A program made the translations under genes and the position numbers. Shown piece by piece: positions 44,147 to 52,797 of a stretch of 61,420 bases of DNA. Under the pieces are notes generated by a model. It was not told the origin of the DNA and ran no database searches. It saw only the letters and a program-made list of their open reading frames with translations. Position 1 is the first letter of the stretch; each line of letters opens with the position of its first letter. The DNA is from Rickettsia typhi. GTDB taxonomy: Bacteria; Pseudomonadota; Alphaproteobacteria; Rickettsiales; UBA1997. The stretch is from positions 1-61,420 of the forward strand of contig CAMAYG010000008.1 in NCBI GenBank assembly GCA_945862535.1, in the 5' to 3' direction.

Positions 44147-45165
44147 TATGATTTGATAATGTCCGCTCCCTTACTAGTCGAATGCTCAAAATGAAACACC
44201 GAATTAGGGAAAATAATTTTATACATCGAATGGCAAGCAAAAGCGGCCTCGGAGAAAGAACTAAGAATTAGCTTTAATTTATTGGGATAAGAAACAACAT
44301 CGCCAATAGCATAAATGCCACTAATTGAACTTTCCATTGTTGCCGGATTAACCTCGATATGAGTTTTATTAAGGTTTAACCCCCAATTAGCAATTGGTCC
44401 CAAGCTAGTAGATAAGCCAAAAAACGGTAAAAGAAAATCTGCCTCGATAGTTTTGATTTGGTTGTCGAAATCGATAATATCTATTGCCGAAATAATGCCA
44501 TTTTCTCCGTGCAAATTATGTAATTGATATGGGGTAAGTAGCTCGATTTTGCCTTGCTCCCTCAGTTGTTCCATTTTCCTGATACTATCCGGAGCAGCAC
44601 GGAATTTATCACGGCGATGAATTAACTTCACTTTACTGGCAATTTCACTAAGATTTATCGCCCAATCAATTGCCGAATCGCCACCGCCAGCAATGGCGAC
44701 GATTTTATTGCTAAAAATCTTTTTATTTTTAATGGCATAAAAAATGCTTTTTCCTTCAAATTCTTCTATTTTTGATAGCGGAGGACGGTGCGGACCAAAT
44801 GCCCCAGCACCTGCGGCGATAATCATTGTTTTGCAATAGATTTTTGCTTGCTTCGAAGTTGAAACAAGCATTTGCCCGTCGGGTAATATTTCAAAAGATT
44901 CGACGATTTGATTGAAATGATAAAACGGATCGAACGGCTCTGCTTGTGCTTCTAGCCGTTCTATTAACTCACTTGCCAAGATTTTTGGAAAAGCAGGAAT
45001 GTCGTAGATTGGCTTTTCTGGATAGAGAGCAGAGCATTGCCCGCCAATAGTTTCTAGAGCCTCAACAACATGGGTTTTGATACCAAGCATCCCAGCTTGG
45101 AACACTGCAAATAGCCCAGCAGGCCCTGCACCAACAATAAGCAAATCGGTATTATAAGTTGTCAT
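44146..45165 (-). CDS. Ferredoxin-NADP(+) reductase, thioredoxin-reductase-like
   Basis: FAD-dependent reductase of 339 residues resembling the YumC/alphaproteobacterial FNR group. FAD motif LLIVGAGPAGLFAVFQAGMLG is at the N-terminus, then GGQCSALYPEKPIYDIPAFP, the NADPH motif IAGGGDSAIDWAINL, and the C-terminal IYAIGDVVSYPNKLKLI. The redox-active CxxC of thioredoxin reductase is absent, which supports a ferredoxin/flavodoxin partner. It probably provides reduced ferredoxin for Fe-S cluster synthesis. It lies between icd and ymdB on the minus strand. Confidence 0.92.
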   Translation of the reverse strand: MTTYNTDLLIVGAGPAGLFAVFQAGMLGIKTHVVEALETIGGQCSALYPEKPIYDIPAFPKILASELIERLEAQAEPFDPFYHFNQIVESFEILPDGQMLVSTSKQAKIYCKTMIIAAGAGAFGPHRPPLSKIEEFEGKSIFYAIKNKKIFSNKIVAIAGGGDSAIDWAINLSEIASKVKLIHRRDKFRAAPDSIRKMEQLREQGKIELLTPYQLHNLHGENGIISAIDIIDFDNQIKTIEADFLLPFFGLSTSLGPIANWGLNLNKTHIEVNPATMESSISGIYAIGDVVSYPNKLKLILSSFSEAAFACHSMYKIIFPNSVFHFEHSTSKGADIIKS

Positions 45166-45213
45166 GATTTAGTTAATTAAAATGATTTATTGTGAATTAT
45201 TCGCCCCAATGAA

Positions 45214-46758
45214 TTATTCACCCTGCCCGCTAGTGTAGCCAGCTTTGCCGTTAAATAAATAAAGATTTTCAATTTTAACAAAATCGAAACCCTCATTAGT
45301 AAATTGTTGCAGAGTTTCGATGATGTTGTGCTGACCAATGTCAATTGCTGTGTTAATAATGTCGCTACTATTTTTGCCAGAAATTCCTTTGCCGATAAAT
45401 CTTAAAACCACTAGACCGGGGCGGTGTGTATCTGCGGTTTTGTCGTCGAGAAGTGGCCATAAAACTAAGCCCTTGGCACTAATGGTTTTAATCTCGAAAA
45501 TGCTATTTTCAATTAATTTGATTTTGTTAATTAGGCTAATGAAATCTTGTTGCCAGTTAAGAAAAAGATCGAAGCCAATTAATTTGCCACTATTGCTGAT
45601 TGATATTTTATTTGCTTCGGCAGATTGATTGGCGGTAACTCGTCCGAAAGAATCTTGATTTTGCGAGCCCTGATTTTGCAAGTTATTACTTAATGAATTT
45701 TCTTGAAAATTGGCGATTTTTAGTTTTTCTGGCTTGCGACCTAATCTGGCGATTAGAGCATTGGTAAATTCTGTGGTGCCAACCTCGATTTTACTTTCTT
45801 GTTCGTTGTAAATGTCTGGAGTATGAACACCGTCTTCGATGGTTTTATATAGGGCATTGGCAATTAAATTGGCGGTATTATATTGCTTAAGATGATTTAG
45901 CATCATTATTGTTGCATTAATAAGACCGCTAGGATTAGCAATGTTCTTGCCAGCAATATCTGGGGCAGAGCCATGAATGGCTTCAAACATTGCAAAATTA
46001 TCGCCAATATTGGCAGAGCCCGCCAAGCCAACCGAGCCAGAGACTTCCGCCGCCACATCGGAGATAATGTCGCCATAGAGATTAAGGGTAACAATAACAT
46101 CGAAAGACTGAGGCTTATTAGCAAGCTTTGCCGTGCCAATGTCGATAATATAATGGTCGTGGGCGATTTGTGGGTATTGACTCGCAATTTCTCTGAATAT
46201 CTTGCTAAATAATCCGTCGGTAAGCTTCATAATATTGTCCTTAGAAAAACACGAGACTCTTTTTCTGTTGTTGGCAACGGCATATTCAAAGGCAAAACGA
46301 ACTATTTTTTCGCAACCGCTACGGCTAATGGTCTTAAGGGCAGTAAAATCGTTGTTGGTGTATTGATATTCAATGCCAGTGTAGAGATCTTCCTCGTTTT
46401 CCCTGACGATTACTAGATCGATCGCCGAAAAATTACTGACCACAAAAGGGGTAAAGGATGTTACAGGACGAATATTGGCAAAGAGCCCAAGTTTTTTGCG
46501 GATTGTTACATTAAGGCTTTTGTAGCCACCGCCCTGCGGTGTGGTAATTGGTGCCTTGAGTAATATTTTGTTGCGAATAAGAGTTTCCCAAGCCGATGGC
46601 ATAAGGCCAGAATTAAAGCCCTTTTCATAGATATTTTTACCGACCTCGATTATATCAAAATCGAGCTTTGCCCCTGCGGCTTGCAAAATTCTTAGGTTGC
46701 TTTCCATGATTTCTGGGCCGATGCCGTCGCCGAAAGCAATAGTAATTCTTTGTGTCAT
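45214..46758 (-). CDS. icd: Isocitrate dehydrogenase, Rickettsia-type with C-terminal extension
   Basis: A 514-residue member of the isocitrate/isopropylmalate dehydrogenase family. The N-terminal 330 residues have the catalytic core: FGDGIGPEIM, GGGYKSLNVTIRKKLGLFANIRPV, VRENEEDLYTGIEY, NLYGDIISDVAAEVSGSVGLAGSANIG and EAIHGSAPDIAGKNIANP. A Gln/Asn/Ser-rich linker (about 345-385) leads to an extra C-terminal domain (about 390-505) of the kind present in Rickettsia Icd. It is distinct from the NADP type at 32927; use of NAD is possible but not provable from this. ATG overlaps the hdaA stop by 1 base. Confidence 0.9.
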   Translation of the reverse strand: MTQRITIAFGDGIGPEIMESNLRILQAAGAKLDFDIIEVGKNIYEKGFNSGLMPSAWETLIRNKILLKAPITTPQGGGYKSLNVTIRKKLGLFANIRPVTSFTPFVVSNFSAIDLVIVRENEEDLYTGIEYQYTNNDFTALKTISRSGCEKIVRFAFEYAVANNRKRVSCFSKDNIMKLTDGLFSKIFREIASQYPQIAHDHYIIDIGTAKLANKPQSFDVIVTLNLYGDIISDVAAEVSGSVGLAGSANIGDNFAMFEAIHGSAPDIAGKNIANPSGLINATIMMLNHLKQYNTANLIANALYKTIEDGVHTPDIYNEQESKIEVGTTEFTNALIARLGRKPEKLKIANFQENSLSNNLQNQGSQNQDSFGRVTANQSAEANKISISNSGKLIGFDLFLNWQQDFISLINKIKLIENSIFEIKTISAKGLVLWPLLDDKTADTHRPGLVVLRFIGKGISGKNSSDIINTAIDIGQHNIIETLQQFTNEGFDFVKIENLYLFNGKAGYTSGQGE

Positions 46759-47477
46759 TATAGTTGTTTTTGAGATTGTAAAATATTGTTAAATTCCTGT
46801 AAATTTGGCATTTTCTTTTTTTCTTGGCAAAAGAAATTTAGCATTTTTGCTAAATCGTTAATTTGTCGATAGGTAAAATCTTGATATTTTTCTAGTTGAA
46901 TTAGTAGATTGCGGTTAATTTTAATTTGGCGATTCGCCATCTGATTGGCGATTAGTATTTTGACGGTTTCGGTGCTAGGATTATCGATATTTGCCTGACA
47001 AAAATTAACGATTCTCGATTGCAAATCTGCCAAAGAAAAATTTGGCAAAATATTGCTACTCAAGACAATAAAACCACGATTTTCAATAATAAAATTAACG
47101 AGATGCAATAATTTTTCTTGTTTATTGCCAAGGTTAAATTGCTGACAATTTTCGATAATATAAAAATTATTCGCTACATCGGACATAAGATAATTCTTGC
47201 TAAAACCATCGATAAAAAAATTATTAATATCAACAAAATGCGATTTAGCATTATTAGGCAATATGCTGTTCGAAAATAAATGATGAAGCAAATGAGTTTT
47301 ACCAGAGCCTTCACTGCCAATTAAAACAATCGCCGGAGGCAAATAATTGATTGGCGATGCGATAAAATTATTGACTATTTGCAGAGCAAGGGCATTTTCC
47401 CGAGTGGCAACAAAGGGCTTTTCTAAAAAAAGATTGTTTTGATAACCGTCGAGTAAGTCGAACAAACTAAGCATCAT
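46758..47477 (-). CDS. hdaA: DnaA-related regulator HdaA
   Basis: AAA+ protein of 239 residues related to DnaA domain III, which with the sliding clamp promotes hydrolysis of DnaA-bound ATP and prevents re-initiation. The N-terminus MMLSLFDLL resembles the QLSLF-type clamp-binding motif. The P-loop is LIGSEGSGKTHLLHHLF, and the Walker B region is unusual (FYIIENCQQF in place of a DD/DE pair), as is common in Hda. The DNA-binding domain IV of DnaA is absent. ATG at 47477 is chosen over an upstream TTG. It lies between petA and icd on the same strand. Confidence 0.85.
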   Translation of the reverse strand: MMLSLFDLLDGYQNNLFLEKPFVATRENALALQIVNNFIASPINYLPPAIVLIGSEGSGKTHLLHHLFSNSILPNNAKSHFVDINNFFIDGFSKNYLMSDVANNFYIIENCQQFNLGNKQEKLLHLVNFIIENRGFIVLSSNILPNFSLADLQSRIVNFCQANIDNPSTETVKILIANQMANRQIKINRNLLIQLEKYQDFTYRQINDLAKMLNFFCQEKKKMPNLQEFNNILQSQKQL

Positions 47478-47485
47478 CAATAACT

Positions 47486-48163
47486 CTAGCCAATTTTAAT
47501 TAAATTTTCGCTAATAAACTGAAACGGTGGAACCTCGAGATTTTTCGGAGCCGGGCCTTTGCGAATTCTGCCAGAAGTGTCGTATTGCGAGCCGTGACAA
47601 GGGCAAAACCAACCTTTATATTCACCCTGACCGCCAATTGGCACACAGCCAAGATGGGTGCAAATACCAATGGTTACTAGCCATTGCTCCTTGCCCTTTT
47701 TAATACGGTCTGCATCGGCCTGAGGGTCTTTTAACTCGGAAAGCTTAACTTTAGTTGCCTCTTCGATTTCTTGCTTAGTGCGGTGCTTGATAAATATTGG
47801 CTTTCCTCGCCACATTACCTTTTTTTCTTCGCCTTCTTTGATTGACGAAATATCGACCTCGACCGAAGCAAGTGCAGAAACATCATCCGACGGATTCATC
47901 GAATCGACAAATGGCAGAAGGGAGCAAGCGGTGCCAGCAGCAAGAGCGGCATAAGTGCTATTTACCAAAAATTTGCGACGACTAGGACTGGCGATTTTTT
48001 CGCCATTTTTAGCAAGATTTTTGCTAATATTTTCGTCAAAATTTTTCATTTTCTCGGCGTCTAGCTTAGTTTCGTCTGGCTTATTTGCGATTTGACTATT
48101 TTTGTGAAAATTACTTTCTTGATTAACAGAATCGCCAGAATTTTCTTGATTTTGATTGTTCAT
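47486..48163 (-). CDS. petA: Ubiquinol-cytochrome c reductase Rieske iron-sulfur subunit
   Basis: Electron-carrying subunit of the cytochrome bc1 complex. The 2Fe-2S ligands are C168 and H170 in CTHLGC and C187 and H190 in CPCHGSQYD, with the disulfide pair C173/C189. A Tat-type signal anchor starts at [17 protein letters not shown] (about 61-77). The preceding 60 residues are a hydrophilic Asn/Lys/Glu-rich extension that is unusual for this protein. petB and petC, which usually follow, are absent, so petA has been separated from its operon. It is divergent from the CRISPR-cas operon. Confidence 0.95.
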   Translation of the reverse strand: MNNQNQENSGDSVNQESNFHKNSQIANKPDETKLDAEKMKNFDENISKNLAKNGEKIASPSRRKFLVNSTYAALAAGTACSLLPFVDSMNPSDDVSALASVEVDISSIKEGEEKKVMWRGKPIFIKHRTKQEIEEATKVKLSELKDPQADADRIKKGKEQWLVTIGICTHLGCVPIGGQGEYKGWFCPCHGSQYDTSGRIRKGPAPKNLEVPPFQFISENLIKIG

Positions 48164-48519
48164 AATACAATAGTATAATTATTACCTTAATTTGCTAGTT
48201 ATTAGCTAATATCAACACAATCAAAGTTAATTGTAAAGTATTTTTTTCTTACGATTTAAGGGTTAATAAAATTAAATAATATTTTCGTTATAAAATCGAT
48301 TTATTTAAGAATATAACATTCTGCAAAAGCGGTTTATAGCTTGCAATTTCTATATTGACAAATAAAAATGCAATTTTAAAATTCCGCCCCCTGCAACTAT
48401 CTTGTAAAATATCTTCAAAATATCTACAAAGCCGTTATCAGGCCTTTATAAAATTGACTTTAACGAACCATGCCGTCTAATTATCATGGCTTCTAATTTA
48501 TGGTGCAAAAACTATTAAA
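48164..48519. other. Divergent intergenic region petA / cas2-3
   Basis: About 355 A+T-rich bases that must hold the petA promoter (minus strand) and the cas operon promoter (plus strand). Apart from the promoter candidate at 48454 I see no stable hairpin, repeat or stray CRISPR repeat in it. Confidence 0.5.
48454..48483 (+). promoter_or_regulatory. Candidate cas operon promoter
   Basis: TTGACT at 48454-48459, an 18-base spacer and TAATTA at 48478-48483 form a sigma70-like pair, with the -10 about 36 bases before the cas2-3 ATG. It is the best-spaced pair in the spacer region. An overlapping operator for the embedded BRO/DinD-like protein would be expected near here if that protein autoregulates; no clear palindrome is seen. 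Confidence 0.4.
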
Positions 48520-51500
48520 ATGTTAATAACTCTTATTAGCGAGTGCGAAAAGAAAGCTTTGCCTAGAACCAGGAGGGTTCTCGATGCTTTCGCTAATCGC
48601 ATCGGTGAAAGAACTTGGCAAAGCATCATCACCGAAGAAGGCTTAATTACCATTAAAAATCTACTCAAACAAACCGCCACCAAAAGCACAGCGGTTTCTT
48701 GTCATTGGCATCGCTCTCGGAGTCGGAGCGAATTATTATGGATCGTTGGCAATCGCCATAAATTCAATGATGAAGGTTGTGTTGCGGTGAATTGGACGGA
48801 TTCAAATCGATTAAAAAATGAATGGCAAAACGATTGGGAATATCTGCCAGTAATTAAGTCATTATCGGCATTATCAGCACTTCTTCACGATTGGGGCAAG
48901 GCCTCGGCGATTTTTCAAAAAAAACTCACAACTAGTTCAAAAAAAATAATCGACCCCCTTCGCCACGAATTTGTTTCGGCAATTTTATTTTCAATTTTTG
49001 TCAAGGAAGCGGGCAATAGCGACAAGGCTTGGTTGACAAAAATGTCTAACGGTGAAATTAACGAAAATGAATTAAAAAAATTTCTTTCGCAAAAAAATTT
49101 TAATGCAAACTCTGATGCAAAGGAAAATAATATTTTTGAAGGCCTGCCAACCATTGCAAGCCTAGTGCTGTGGCTTATTTTAGCGCATCATAAATTGCCA
49201 TATTTAAAAGAAAAAGACAGATTAGCTTATCAAGATAGCGAAAAAAATTACTCTTTCTCGGCAATTTTAAAAATTATAAAATCATCTTGGGGCTATGAAA
49301 ATATAAGCGAAATAGCTCTTAGCGAATGCTTTAATTTTTCCAAAGGATTGCTTACAAATTCTAGCGAATGGCTGAAGCAAATTAGAAAATGGAGTGCGAA
49401 GATTTTGCAAGAAGAGCAAAAAATTATCGAACAATTTAATAATAATTCAATCCGTTTAAGCCTTTATTTATCTAGGCTTTGCCTGATGTTAGGCGATCAT
49501 TTTTATTCTTCTTTAGAAAAAAATAATGATTGGAAAAGTGAAGTTGAATTATTCGCCAATACCGATAGAAAAACCAAATCTTTAAAACAAAAACTCGATG
49601 AACATTTGGTTGGAGTTTGCAAAAATTCTTTAAATATTGCTCAGACTTTAAGTCATTTTAGCGATGGTATGGACTATGCTTACGACTTAAAAAAATTACA
49701 AAGAAAAAGCCCCAAAGGCTTTGAATGGCAGGATAAGACGGTCGATAAAATCGTCAATTTTAAAAAATCGCTTAAAAATTCTAGCCACGAAAATTGTGGA
49801 AATTTCATAATCAATATAGCCAGCACGGGCTCTGGGAAAACCATCGCCAATGCCAAAATCGCTCAAGCACTCTCGCAAAATCATGATAATTTGCGATTTG
49901 TTTTGGCTCTCGGGCTTCGAACTCTAACTTTGCAAACTGGAGATGTTTATAAAAATCAACTCAATTTATCAAGCGACGAAATCGCTATTTTAATAGGCTC
50001 GAAAGCAATTCAAGAATTGCACGAAAATAATAAAAACGAAGATGATATTTTGGCAAATGAGGAATCTGGCTCCGAATCAATTGAGTCTTTGCTCGATGAA
50101 GAATTAGATTCTTCGCAAGAATTAAATTTAGATTTTTTAGATGCGGTGATTCCAAAAAATCATCCGCAAAAAAATAAATTGAAATCTTTTTTATATAAAC
50201 CAGTTTTAGTCTGCACTATTGATCACATTATGTCGGCGACCGAAACTGTCAGAGGCGGAAAATATATCCTTCCTGCTCTTAGATTGCTTTCTTCGGATTT
50301 AATAATTGATGAAATTGACGATTTTAACAACATTGATTTAATTGCCATTTCTCGTTTAATTCACTTGTCGGCAATGTTTGGCAGAAATGTTATGATTTCT
50401 TCGGCAACCATTACTCCATCAATCGCCGAAGGGCTTTTTAATGTTTATCAAGAAGGCTTCAAAATTCATGCAAATTTTCGCAAGAAAACCCAAGCAGTTT
50501 CTTGTTCAATAATTGACGAATTTAATAGTGAAATAGAGCTGTTTTACAAATCAGATTCTCGGGAAAATATTAATTTATTTAAAGGTTTTTATGCAAAATT
50601 TATTAACAAAAGAATTACCAATATCAATCAACAAAATATTCGTCGTAAAGGCTTTATTGTTGATTGCGAAGCCTTAAAGAAAGACGACAAGAAAGATGAG
50701 AAATATTTCGAAAAAATTCAAGAAACCGCAATTGAGCTTCATCAAAAACATCACTTTTTCTACCAAAAACTGCATAAAAAGATTTCATTTGGTGTAATTC
50801 GAATTGCCAATATCGACCCTTGCATTAAATTAGCAATTCACTTGCTCAAGACTAATTTACCCGACAATTTTTCAATCAAAATAATGCCTTATCACAGCAG
50901 GCAAATAATGCTTCTAAGGCAAGATCAAGAAAAACATCTAGATAAAATTTTATGTCGAAAAGAACAAAATAATCAAGATCCCCAAGCTTTTGAAGACAAA
51001 ATAATAAAACAGCACCTTCAAGACACATCGGAAGAGAATGTTTTATTTATTTTAGTCGCCACTCCGGTTGAAGAAATTGGTAGAGATCACGATTTTGATT
51101 GGGCAATTATTGAGCCATCTTCTTTTCGTTCAATAATTCAATTAGCGGGAAGGGTAAAAAGGCACCGCAACCTTGTTACTCTTGAGCCGAATATAGCAAT
51201 TATGCAATATAATTTAAAAGGTTTAGAAAATAAAAATGAACCAGTTTTTTGCCACCCCGGTTTTGAAAAACGAGGCATATTTAAACTCGAAACCCACGAT
51301 CTAAAAAAATTAATCGATGAAGAATTAATTAATAACTCTATAAATTCAATTCCAAGAATTATTGAAAATAAACAACTTGAGCCTAATAAAAATCTTATCG
51401 ATCTCGAACATTTTGCCTTATGCGAATCGCTAATGAATTATGAAAAGAAAGGTGTCAATTATTTACAATCTTGGCTAAATCAATTTTGGTATTTAACGGC

Positions 51501-51879
51501 TCTGCCCCAGCAATTTAATCGCTTTCGTCAAGATATTTCTAGCGATGAGGATGATAAAATTTATTTAATCTACGAAAATGGCGAATTAAAATTCAAAAAA
51601 CGCAATGAAGATGGCGAATTTAAAACCACAGAAAATCAATTAAAAATTTCTATTTCGGATCTTGACTTATTAAAATACAAATCAAGAATTTGGCTCGAAA
51701 GAAACTATCAAGATCTGCTGGAGCAAATATATATAAATCGTGAAAATCTAATAGAAGATTTAGAAAAGATTAAAATCAATAATTCCAAAAGATATGGCGA
51801 AATTTGCCTTGGAAATTTTAACAAAGACCACGACAAAGGCTGGATTTACAGCGATTTCTACGGTTTACGAAAAAAATAA
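48520..51879 (+). CDS. cas3: Cas2-3 fusion: type I-F adaptation/effector nuclease-helicase
   Basis: A 1119-residue fusion. The N-terminal Cas2-like domain (about 1-95) reads LISECEKKALPRTRRVLDAFANRIGERTWQ and CHWHRSRSRSELLWIVGN, the I-F form that binds Cas1. The HD nuclease domain has H123-D124 in LLHDWGKAS, with HEF near 149 and AHHKLP near 220. The superfamily 2 helicase follows: P-loop STGSGKT near 435-441, Walker B DEID at 597-600, ISSATIT near 628, and motif VI QLAGRVKRHR near 877. It degrades target DNA recruited by the Csy complex and joins Cas1 in spacer capture. Length fits I-F Cas2-3. It is first in the operon, whereas in most I-F systems cas1 stands before it. Confidence 0.95.
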   Translation: MLITLISECEKKALPRTRRVLDAFANRIGERTWQSIITEEGLITIKNLLKQTATKSTAVSCHWHRSRSRSELLWIVGNRHKFNDEGCVAVNWTDSNRLKNEWQNDWEYLPVIKSLSALSALLHDWGKASAIFQKKLTTSSKKIIDPLRHEFVSAILFSIFVKEAGNSDKAWLTKMSNGEINENELKKFLSQKNFNANSDAKENNIFEGLPTIASLVLWLILAHHKLPYLKEKDRLAYQDSEKNYSFSAILKIIKSSWGYENISEIALSECFNFSKGLLTNSSEWLKQIRKWSAKILQEEQKIIEQFNNNSIRLSLYLSRLCLMLGDHFYSSLEKNNDWKSEVELFANTDRKTKSLKQKLDEHLVGVCKNSLNIAQTLSHFSDGMDYAYDLKKLQRKSPKGFEWQDKTVDKIVNFKKSLKNSSHENCGNFIINIASTGSGKTIANAKIAQALSQNHDNLRFVLALGLRTLTLQTGDVYKNQLNLSSDEIAILIGSKAIQELHENNKNEDDILANEESGSESIESLLDEELDSSQELNLDFLDAVIPKNHPQKNKLKSFLYKPVLVCTIDHIMSATETVRGGKYILPALRLLSSDLIIDEIDDFNNIDLIAISRLIHLSAMFGRNVMISSATITPSIAEGLFNVYQEGFKIHANFRKKTQAVSCSIIDEFNSEIELFYKSDSRENINLFKGFYAKFINKRITNINQQNIRRKGFIVDCEALKKDDKKDEKYFEKIQETAIELHQKHHFFYQKLHKKISFGVIRIANIDPCIKLAIHLLKTNLPDNFSIKIMPYHSRQIMLLRQDQEKHLDKILCRKEQNNQDPQAFEDKIIKQHLQDTSEENVLFILVATPVEEIGRDHDFDWAIIEPSSFRSIIQLAGRVKRHRNLVTLEPNIAIMQYNLKGLENKNEPVFCHPGFEKRGIFKLETHDLKKLIDEELINNSINSIPRIIENKQLEPNKNLIDLEHFALCESLMNYEKKGVNYLQSWLNQFWYLTALPQQFNRFRQDISSDEDDKIYLIYENGELKFKKRNEDGEFKTTENQLKISISDLDLLKYKSRIWLERNYQDLLEQIYINRENLIEDLEKIKINNSKRYGEICLGNFNKDHDKGWIYSDFYGLRKK

Positions 51880-51947
51880 ATTACGATTTAAAAGTTCAAG
51901 CTAATTTGTAAATTGCAATCAATAAAAACCCTTAACACCCAAAATTT

Positions 51948-52793
51948 ATGAAACACCCAAAAGAATTATCAAAAATATCAATTTTTAAAGGCAAAAAAAT
52001 CCGAAAAACTCTTCATGAAAATGAGTGGTTTTTTTCTGTTATTGATGTTGTAAGTGCTTTAACTGAAAGCTTAAACCCCAGAGATTATTGGTTTAAAATG
52101 AAAATTAGAATGAGCGAAGAAGAATCTTTTCAGTTGTCGACAATTTGTCGACAGCTTAAAATGGAATCGTCGGATGGTAAATTTTACGAAACCGATTGCT
52201 CCAACACCGAAGGCATTTTCCGTATCATTCAATCAATCCCATCGCCAAAAGCCGAGCCATTTAAAAGGTGGTTGGCAAAAGTTGGTTATGAAAGAGTTCA
52301 AGAAATTGAAGACCCAGAACTCGCCACCAAAAGAACTAGAGCCCTCTACAAACTCAAAGGCTACAGCGATGATTGGATTGAAAAAAGAATGCGAGGCATA
52401 ATTATTCGCGAAGAATTAACCGATGAATGGAAAAATCGCGGTGCCAATGAGCAAAAAGACTACGAAATTTTGACCGCCGAAATTTCTAAGGCGACATTTG
52501 GAGTAACTCCCAGTGAATATAAGAAAATTAAAGGCTTGAAACGCCAAAATCTTCGTGATCATATGGATGATTTCGAATTAATTTTTACCATGCTTGGCGA
52601 AAAATCAACCACCGAAATTCACAAAACTGAAAATTCTTACGGCAAAGAAAAATTAAAAAAAGATGCGAGTCGCGGAGGCAGAATTGCCGGCATTGCAAAA
52701 ACAGAATTAGAAAAAGAAATTGGCAGAAAAATTGTTTCCAAGAAAAATTTCTTACCACCTAAGGAATCAACCAAAATCAATAAGGAGAGCTAG
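51948..52793 (+). CDS. BRO-N / DinD-like protein embedded in the cas operon
   Basis: A 281-residue protein with an N-terminal BRO-N (antirepressor-like) domain: SIFKGKKIRKTLHENEWFFSVIDVV, PRDYWFKMK, QLSTICRQLKM and SNTEGIFRIIQSIPSPKAEPFKRWLAKVGYERVQE. The C-terminal region (KIKGLKRQNLRDHMDDFE, then a Lys-rich tail) resembles DinD, a damage-induced protein. BRO-N domains bind DNA and are usual in phage and mobile elements; DinD of E. coli is reported to inhibit RecA. It is 68 bases after cas2-3 and 4 bases before csy1 on the same strand, so probably co-transcribed. It is not a standard I-F component. It may regulate the operon, act in adaptation or DNA repair, or be a passenger. Confidence 0.8.
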   Translation: MKHPKELSKISIFKGKKIRKTLHENEWFFSVIDVVSALTESLNPRDYWFKMKIRMSEEESFQLSTICRQLKMESSDGKFYETDCSNTEGIFRIIQSIPSPKAEPFKRWLAKVGYERVQEIEDPELATKRTRALYKLKGYSDDWIEKRMRGIIIREELTDEWKNRGANEQKDYEILTAEISKATFGVTPSEYKKIKGLKRQNLRDHMDDFELIFTMLGEKSTTEIHKTENSYGKEKLKKDASRGGRIAGIAKTELEKEIGRKIVSKKNFLPPKESTKINKES

Positions 52794-52797
52794 AGAT

